Shown: positions 59,401 through 64,000 of the stretch, one piece after another
Layout of the letters: each line of letters begins with the position of its first letter
Position numbering within the stretch: position 1 is the first letter of the stretch
NCBI GenBank assembly: GCA_019695185.1
Contig: JAIBAN010000019.1
Span: 28,068 to 92,067, forward strand
DNA from: Blastocatellia bacterium
GTDB lineage: Bacteria; Acidobacteriota; Blastocatellia; Chloracidobacteriales; Chloracidobacteriaceae
Direction: 5' to 3'
Length of the DNA stretch: 64,000 nt
The notes under the pieces: generated by a model
The model's input: only the letters and a program-made list of their open reading frames with translations
The model's database searches: none
What the model was told of the DNA's origin: nothing
Made by a program: the position numbers and the translations under genes

Positions 59401-60159
59401 GTGAGCCAGTCCGCCCTGCCGTCCATGCGCACGATTGCCATCATTCCCGCCCTCAACGAAGCCCATTCCATCGGTAAAGTTTTGGCCGAAATTCCGCGTC
59501 CGCTGATTGCGGAAATCATTGTGTCGGACAACGGAAGTACCGACCAGACTGCCGAAATTGCCCGTTCCTGCGGAGCCAGGGTGGTTGAGGAACCACAACG
59601 GGGTTATGGGGCAGCCTGTCTGCGGGCACTGGCCCACCTGGATGAATCTGCCGAGGTCGTCCTGTTTCTGGACGGTGATTACTCCGATTACCCGGCGGAG
59701 GCGGCTGAGGTCTTGCGACCGATTCTGGCAGGACAGGCTGACATGGTGATTGGCTCGCGGGCTTTGGGTGAATGCGAAGCCGGAGCGTTGACACCGCAAC
59801 AGCGGTTTGGAAACGGGCTGGCCACATGGCTGATGTGGCTTTTGTGGCGGCAACGCTATACGGATTTGGGGCCATTCCGGGCCATTCGACGGGATGCCCT
59901 GGACCGGCTGCGCATGGAAGACCGGAATTATGGCTGGACGATTGAAATGCAGATTAAAGCCGTGCGGGCCGGGTTGCGGATTGCAGAGGTGCCGGTGCGC
60001 TACCGCAAACGGATTGGCCAGTCAAAAATCAGCGGCACCTTGAGCGGGAGCTTCAATGCCGGACGGAAAATTCTCTATTGCATTGCCAAATACTGGCTGG
60101 AAGAACGGTTTCCCAAAAAACCCCGGACCGTGGAAAATCAACCTTGCTCAAACGGTTAG
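59401..60159 (+). CDS. Family 2 glycosyltransferase (dolichol-phosphate-sugar-synthase-like)
   Basis: The 252-residue GT2 enzyme has the GT-A fold: TIAIIPALNEAHSIGKVL, EIIVSDNGSTDQTAEIA, the metal-binding FLDGDYSDYP and GLGPF-like TDLGPFRAIRRD followed by NYGWTIEMQIKAVRAG. This pattern is that of polyprenol-phosphate sugar synthases, and no membrane helices are present. A GTG start with AAAGGAAA upstream is chosen over a TTG 45 nt earlier. It may supply lipid-linked sugar to the GT-C transferase at the end of the window; that link is inference. Confidence 0.88.
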   Translation: MSQSALPSMRTIAIIPALNEAHSIGKVLAEIPRPLIAEIIVSDNGSTDQTAEIARSCGARVVEEPQRGYGAACLRALAHLDESAEVVLFLDGDYSDYPAEAAEVLRPILAGQADMVIGSRALGECEAGALTPQQRFGNGLATWLMWLLWRQRYTDLGPFRAIRRDALDRLRMEDRNYGWTIEMQIKAVRAGLRIAEVPVRYRKRIGQSKISGTLSGSFNAGRKILYCIAKYWLEERFPKKPRTVENQPCSNG

Positions 60160-60196
60160 CCGGTTTATCACCAAAATTCGAAAGGTTTTTCTTCCC

Positions 60197-60496
60197 ATGC
60201 ACCATTTTATTGTCGAAGTCACTTATACGGCCTCGCTCGAAGCCATTGACGAGGCATTGGTCGAGCATCGAGCGTTCCTCCAAACCGGTTACGACGCCGG
60301 GCGGTTGCTTTTTTCCGGACCACAAAACCCTCGGATTGGTGGCATTATTGTGGGAAGGGCTGCATCACGGGCCGATTTCGAAGCGTTCCTTCAGAATGAC
60401 CCTTTTCGCCGCCTGAACCTGGCTGATTATCGCATCATTGAGGTTGAACCGGTCAAACGGCAGCCATTTCTGGAAAGCTGGGTCCAGGGCGAGTAA
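60197..60496 (+). CDS. YciI-like protein
   Basis: The 99-residue protein is a YciI/YCII-family dimeric ferredoxin-like fold: HHFIVEVTYTASLEAIDEAL, RAFLQTGYDAGRLLFSGPQN, and FEAFLQNDPFRRLNLADYRI, including the conserved His and Asp of the putative active site. The function of the family is unsettled; some members are dehydrochlorinase-like. A longer upstream frame overlaps the GT2 gene and is rejected. Confidence 0.85.
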   Translation: MHHFIVEVTYTASLEAIDEALVEHRAFLQTGYDAGRLLFSGPQNPRIGGIIVGRAASRADFEAFLQNDPFRRLNLADYRIIEVEPVKRQPFLESWVQGE

Positions 60497-60511
60497 CCCT
60501 GTAAAACAACT

Positions 60512-60541
60512 CAAAATTCAAAATTCAAAACTCAAAACTTC
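60512..60541. repeat. AAATTCAAAACTC short tandem motif
   Basis: CTCAAAATTC AAAATTCAAA ACTCAAAACT lies directly before the SDR start codon, like the AACTCAAAAC parts of the 26-bp repeat at 13981-14058 and a degenerate copy at 9361-9395. Confidence 0.6.
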
Positions 60542-60543
60542 CT

Positions 60544-61392
60544 ATGTCCCGTTCCATTGAAACTCTCAGTCGCCGGTTTCCCGGCAAGCGTGCCATTGTC
60601 ACCGGAGCCGCCAGCGGGCTCGGCCTGGAAATCTGCAAACTGCTGGCCAGCGGAGGCTGGCGGATTGGCCTGTTTGACATCCAGGAACAGGCATTGGAGC
60701 AAGCCGCCCGGCTCATCCGGGAGCAGGGGGGAACCCCAATCACGGCCCGTGTGGATGTGACCAACCCGCAGAATCTTTCCCAGGCTACGAGGGAATTTGC
60801 TGCCCAGGCCGGTGGCGTGGACCTCTTTGTCAATAATGCCGGAGTGGCGGTTGGCGGAACCTTTCTCGAAACGCCGGTGGAAGACTGGAGCTGGGTGGTG
60901 GGCATCAACCTGATGGGCGTCGTGCATGGCTGTGCGGCAGCGCTGCCTTTGCTGAAACAGGCAAACCAGGGCGTGATTATCAATGTTGCCAGTGCCGCCG
61001 GGTTTGTATCCTCGCCGGCGATGAGTGCCTACAATGCGACCAAGGCGGCGGTGATTTCGCTCAGTGAGACGCTTTTCGGAGAGTTGCTTGATTCGCCGAT
61101 TCAGGTTTCGGTGGCCATGCCCGCCTTTTTCAAAACCAATCTGCTGGACCGCCTGCGCGCCCCCAAAAGCGAAATGGAATCCGCCACCCTGCTCATGAAA
61201 TATGCCGAATTCACTGCCGAACAGGCGGCAGAAATGATTCTGGCCGGAGCTGCCAAAGGGGATTTCTACATTTTTGTCCCACCCAAGCTGAAGACCCTGT
61301 GGCGGTTCAAGCGGTTCCTTCCGCTCAAATATCTGAAGAGTTTCCCCCGTATGCGGGACAAGCGAATTGCAGCATTACGAGCCAAAAACTGA
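60544..61392 (+). CDS. Short-chain dehydrogenase/reductase
   Basis: The 282-residue classical SDR binds NAD(P) through TGAASGLG (20-27) and NNAG (97-100), with catalytic Ser150, Tyr163 and Lys167 (YNATK). A basic C-terminal extension (about 245-282; KTLWRFKRFLPLKYLKSF) may contact membranes. The substrate cannot be inferred. The ATG directly follows a short A-rich repeat. Confidence 0.92.
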   Translation: MSRSIETLSRRFPGKRAIVTGAASGLGLEICKLLASGGWRIGLFDIQEQALEQAARLIREQGGTPITARVDVTNPQNLSQATREFAAQAGGVDLFVNNAGVAVGGTFLETPVEDWSWVVGINLMGVVHGCAAALPLLKQANQGVIINVASAAGFVSSPAMSAYNATKAAVISLSETLFGELLDSPIQVSVAMPAFFKTNLLDRLRAPKSEMESATLLMKYAEFTAEQAAEMILAGAAKGDFYIFVPPKLKTLWRFKRFLPLKYLKSFPRMRDKRIAALRAKN

Positions 61393-61507
61393 AATAACTT
61401 TTCCAGCGAGCGAATCTTTTCAGGCGGCTGCGGGAAATAAGTAGAGAACACTTTGGAAATTTACCAAGTGACGTTCCCTCAACCATTTTCCCGGAGGTTT
61501 TGACTGT

Positions 61508-62428
61508 ATGCCTGCCCCCACCCTCGAATGCCGTCTGCTCGCAGCAAGTAATGTGGCTTATGCAATTTCCCAAACCGGCGACCTCGCCACTCAACCCAAG
61601 CTGACTCAATATCAGCAGTATTTTGATGGAATCGGATTTACCGGCACTCCCAAGGCTTTTGTGGACGGCCCGGCAGGTATCAATGCCTGTCTGGTTGGAA
61701 CCAATGCCGACGGTGTGATTTTGGCCTTTCGTGGTACGACTTCATTTGACCTGAGAAATCCCAAATCCATTCTTGACTGGCTGTCGGATTTTGATGCCCG
61801 CCAGATTGCCGTCCCGGAAATTCTGGCCGGGGTGGAAGTCCACGAAGGTTTTTGGAAAGCGCTCAATTTCGTATGGGACGAATTGTTGCCGGAAGTCATC
61901 GCTCAACTGGCAGCACTGGGCAACGATGCCCGCCTGCTTATCACGGGTCACAGCAAGGGCGGGGCCATGGCGCAGTTGGCGGCTTTTCGATTGGCCTACA
62001 GTCAAGCCCAAATTCGAGCTGCCCGGATTTACACCTTCGCTGCCGCTCGGGCCGGTGACCGGGTGTTTGTGCAGGCTTATAACAAGGAATTTCAGGATGT
62101 CAGCATCCGTTATGAGTTTGCCGAGGACATGGTGCCCCATTTGCCGCCTTCGGTGGAGTTTCTGAAATTGCTCCAGGGTTTCCCCGAAGTAGCCAAAGAA
62201 CCCGTGGCACTCGACAAGCTGGATTATGAATCGGTCAAGACATTGCGATACATTGACCGGGACGGACACATTTCCGGTGACTCATTCCTGCTTGAAATCA
62301 AGCGGTTGGGCCGCATCGTGAAATTGTTGACTCAGGGCAAACTCAAACAAATTGGTGATGACCACGCCATCGGCTGTGGCGGCGGATATGCCACCAATGT
62401 TTGTCCCAGAGGGCTCTGCGACGAATAG
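61508..62428 (+). CDS. Class 3 lipase
   Basis: The 306-residue alpha/beta-hydrolase has the lipase-3 motif GHSKGGAMAQL with nucleophile Ser149, preceded by ILAFRGTTSFD as in fungal-type lipases. Candidate acid and base are in EFAEDMVPHLPP and GDDHAIGCGG. There is no signal peptide. GGAGG lies about 10 nt before the ATG. It would cleave acylglycerols or related esters; the natural substrate is unknown. Confidence 0.9.
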   Translation: MPAPTLECRLLAASNVAYAISQTGDLATQPKLTQYQQYFDGIGFTGTPKAFVDGPAGINACLVGTNADGVILAFRGTTSFDLRNPKSILDWLSDFDARQIAVPEILAGVEVHEGFWKALNFVWDELLPEVIAQLAALGNDARLLITGHSKGGAMAQLAAFRLAYSQAQIRAARIYTFAAARAGDRVFVQAYNKEFQDVSIRYEFAEDMVPHLPPSVEFLKLLQGFPEVAKEPVALDKLDYESVKTLRYIDRDGHISGDSFLLEIKRLGRIVKLLTQGKLKQIGDDHAIGCGGGYATNVCPRGLCDE

Positions 62429-62448
62429 ATTTTTGTGCCTGCTGTCGT

Positions 62449-63843
62449 TCACTGCCCATCAGGCTGGAGGTGGATGGCAGCAGGTTCATCTTTTTGGAAG
62501 TGCCGCAACCCGTAAAAACAGCCCAGCCCAACCAGCGGAAGATACTCCACTGCCAGAACCCAAGCGGGTTCCTGCCACACCCCCCGGTCCAGCCAGTCAA
62601 TCATCACCACATAACTTATCTGTGAAGCAGCCAGCAACCATACTGCAACAGAGGATTGCCGGAGTGCCAGAAACGGCCCCATCCAGGTCAGATACCAGGG
62701 ATAAACGGTTGGCGTCAGGAAAAAGAATCCAAGGAGGGTGCGTTGGAAAGCGCGCATCGGTTCCCGCTCCCGGAGGGCAATCCAGCCAATCACCAGCAAC
62801 AGGAGTGCGAAACAAATCCGGCGGGCACTGCTGCCATGCCCGGTCAGTTCTTTGAGCAGCCAAAAAGTTGGCGCATTGAACGACCAGTTTTGCACATACA
62901 CATCCAATGAAAAAAACGGATTGGCCACCGGTTTCCAGACCAGGAACGGAAGGTATCCGCCCACCACAACCAGGCCCAAGGAGGTCAAAAAGTGAAGGCG
63001 CTGGCGCAGGTTCAGCCGCCAGGCCAGCCAGGGAACCAAAATCAGCGGCAGGAATTTGACGAGAGCCGCACATCCCAGGGCAAAGCCCGCCTTTCCGGGT
63101 TGTTCCCGGTAAAACCACCACAAAAAAAGCGCCATCCAGGGCAGGCCGAACCCGTCCGGATGACCGGCAATAAAAAACTCCAGAATTGGCAAGGGGCACC
63201 AGGCGTATCCAATCAGCCAGAGCGGATTTTTCCCCAGCCGGACCAAAATCCGCCACAGCATCACCATGGTGACTGCTTCCGAAAGCAACAGGAGCAGCTT
63301 CACCCCCCAAAAGGAATTTCCTGCCAATCCATAGGCCAGGAAAAACATCCCCTGTGCAACCGGGGGATACACGGTTGGATATTCCGGATGATTGACCTTG
63401 GGGAAAATATCGTTGTCGCGCAGCGGTGCCAGCTCAGGAGCCAACGGAGTAAACGCGTAAGGATTGATGCCCGCGTGTTGGACTCGTCCGTCCCACAGGT
63501 AACGATAGATGTCATCCGAGGTGAACGGCGGCAACGGAAGGACCGTTACCCGAAAGAGCAGTCCGGTCAGCAGAAAAAACAAAGCAGGGTTGAGGGTCCA
63601 GGGCCCAGGGTCTTTTTTGATGCGGTGAATTGCCCACAGGTAAAGACCAAAACACAGGCTTGTGGTCAGAATGTACTTGGTGAACAGCCACGTGGTGTTG
63701 CCCGGGAACACATATAACGAAAGGTAGATACCCTCCAGGGCCAGGGCCAACAGCAGGACTGCGGACTGCGGGCTAAGCCCAGGACTGCGGACTGCGGACT
63801 GCGGGCTGAGGGATTCTTTCCCAACAAGAGGTATTTGGTTCAT
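62449..63843 (-). CDS. GT-C polyprenol-phosphate-sugar-dependent glycosyltransferase
   Basis: The 464-residue integral membrane protein has about 11-12 helices and the GT-C motif SDDIYRYLWDGR (Asp110, Asp111), resembling MptB-type mannosyltransferases and the GT87/DUF2029 family; PTVYPPVAQ and AGHPDGFGLP are further conserved blocks. Two repeat arrays lie inside the coding frame: an AGGACTG-family array encodes residues about 11-30 (LSPQSAV repeats) and a CCCTGGA-family array encodes residues about 78-87 in the loop after the second helix. Translation may truly start at a TTG after the first array. Confidence 0.82.
   Translation of the reverse strand: MNQIPLVGKESLSPQSAVRSPGLSPQSAVLLLALALEGIYLSLYVFPGNTTWLFTKYILTTSLCFGLYLWAIHRIKKDPGPWTLNPALFFLLTGLLFRVTVLPLPPFTSDDIYRYLWDGRVQHAGINPYAFTPLAPELAPLRDNDIFPKVNHPEYPTVYPPVAQGMFFLAYGLAGNSFWGVKLLLLLSEAVTMVMLWRILVRLGKNPLWLIGYAWCPLPILEFFIAGHPDGFGLPWMALFLWWFYREQPGKAGFALGCAALVKFLPLILVPWLAWRLNLRQRLHFLTSLGLVVVGGYLPFLVWKPVANPFFSLDVYVQNWSFNAPTFWLLKELTGHGSSARRICFALLLLVIGWIALREREPMRAFQRTLLGFFFLTPTVYPWYLTWMGPFLALRQSSVAVWLLAASQISYVVMIDWLDRGVWQEPAWVLAVEYLPLVGLGCFYGLRHFQKDEPAAIHLQPDGQ
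63584..63612. repeat. Intragenic CCCTGAA-family array
   Basis: AGGGTTG-AGGGTCC-AGGGCCC-AGGGTC heptamers sit inside the GT-C coding sequence and encode DPGPWTLNPA in an interhelical loop. It is the only array in the window well inside a gene. Confidence 0.8.
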
Positions 63844-63927
63844 CTGTTTGGGCAGTTGGTGTATTGATACAACTCGTTGATATTCAGGAACACTCAGTCC
63901 TCAGTCCTTGGAAAAGCCCTCAGTCCT
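63753..63927. repeat. AGGACTG-family inverted pair overlapping the GT-C gene start
   Basis: Left arm 63753-63811 is a GGACTGC/GGGCTGA variant array in two blocks inside the 5' end of the GT-C frame; right arm copies CAGTCCT lie at 63893-63909 and 63918-63927. The right arm overlaps the region just after the stop of the CHAT-domain gene. Confidence 0.8.
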
Positions 63928-63928
63928 T

Positions 63929-64000
63929 TTAAAAAATACTGCCCCAGGCTCCGGATTGAATGAAAGCCGCCCAGTAAAACGGATGCCTGCTGGCCGGATT
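63929..64000 (-). CDS. C-terminal end of a CHAT-domain protein (partial)
   Basis: The last 23 codons of a minus-strand gene enter from the window edge and end at TAA (63929-63931). The peptide RHPFYWAAFIQSGAWGSIF matches the conserved C-terminus of CHAT-domain (caspase-like) proteins, typically HPYYWAxFvxxG. Such proteins usually carry N-terminal TPR repeats, which are outside the window. Only the tail is seen, so the assignment rests on this one motif. Confidence 0.65.
   Translation of the reverse strand, partial: NPASRHPFYWAAFIQSGAWGSIF

Overview
The window is a bacterial chromosome segment of moderate GC, densely packed with single-copy housekeeping and cell-envelope genes. It contains no transposase, integrase, phage gene or rRNA. 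Gene content and style suggest Acidobacteriota, possibly Blastocatellia-like: secreted PD40/TolB-like and twinned M16 proteins, an FHA-ABC fusion, a pilin-like globular domain, and many intergenic tandem arrays. This placement is an inference; the window has no phylogenetic marker that I can test without a search.

Layout. 1-7.1 kb (minus strand): a formylglycine-enzyme-like lipoprotein, Uma2 nuclease, peptide deformylase and ACT regulator in two overlapping gene pairs, then a PD40 propeller protein, PfkB kinase, OmpA-type lipoprotein and ADP-ribosylglycohydrolase. 7.3-11.4 kb (plus): a CecR-like TetR regulator with a DevBCA/YbhGFSR-type exporter (permease, ATPase, HlyD adaptor). 11.6-18.8 kb (plus): cupin, AlkA glycosylase, CoA-binding protein, two membrane proteins, thiolase, zinc-ribbon rhomboid protease and an acyltransferase. 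18.9-30.2 kb: prolyl oligopeptidase, lipid kinase, serine beta-lactamase-like protein, several poorly known genes, a secreted cyanophycinase and a subtilase carrying a glycogen-binding-like domain. 30.2-30.4 kb: tRNA-Asn with a textbook sigma70 promoter and terminator. 30.5-36.9 kb (minus): a twinned M16 protein with both zinc motifs destroyed, a TonB-like protein and two unknowns. 37.2-44 kb: uvrC, glmM, and sat divergent from an SLC13/RCK transporter. 44.1-48.4 kb (minus): a YnjBCD-like ABC importer. 48.4-56.7 kb (plus): folK, a transglutaminase-like protein, a HEAT-repeat protein and a triple-FHA ABCG-type transporter. 56.8-64 kb: an aldo/keto-reductase-like protein lacking its catalytic tetrad, a four-helix-bundle protein, methyltransferase, glycosyltransferases, SDR, lipase and the tail of a CHAT-domain gene.

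The most striking feature is not a protein. More than twenty intergenic gaps are filled by short tandem arrays with 7-bp (AGGACTG, ATTGAGA, CCCTGAA, GACTTCT) or 9-bp (GACTCCCAA) periods. They usually occur as inverted pairs around a spacer of about 40-100 nt, and they lie flush against, or supply part of, the neighbouring stop and start codons. Several other repeat families (26-bp hairpin units, 11-bp and 9-bp units, and inverted blocks) behave in the same way. In one place the inverted pair encloses an AT-rich four-helix-bundle gene, and in another it encloses an uncharacterised gene. One pair is a perfect 41-bp inverted repeat that includes the same 6-nt interruption in both arms, so the arms were copied from one another. 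I know of no described function for these elements and consider them the best candidate for an undescribed system here.
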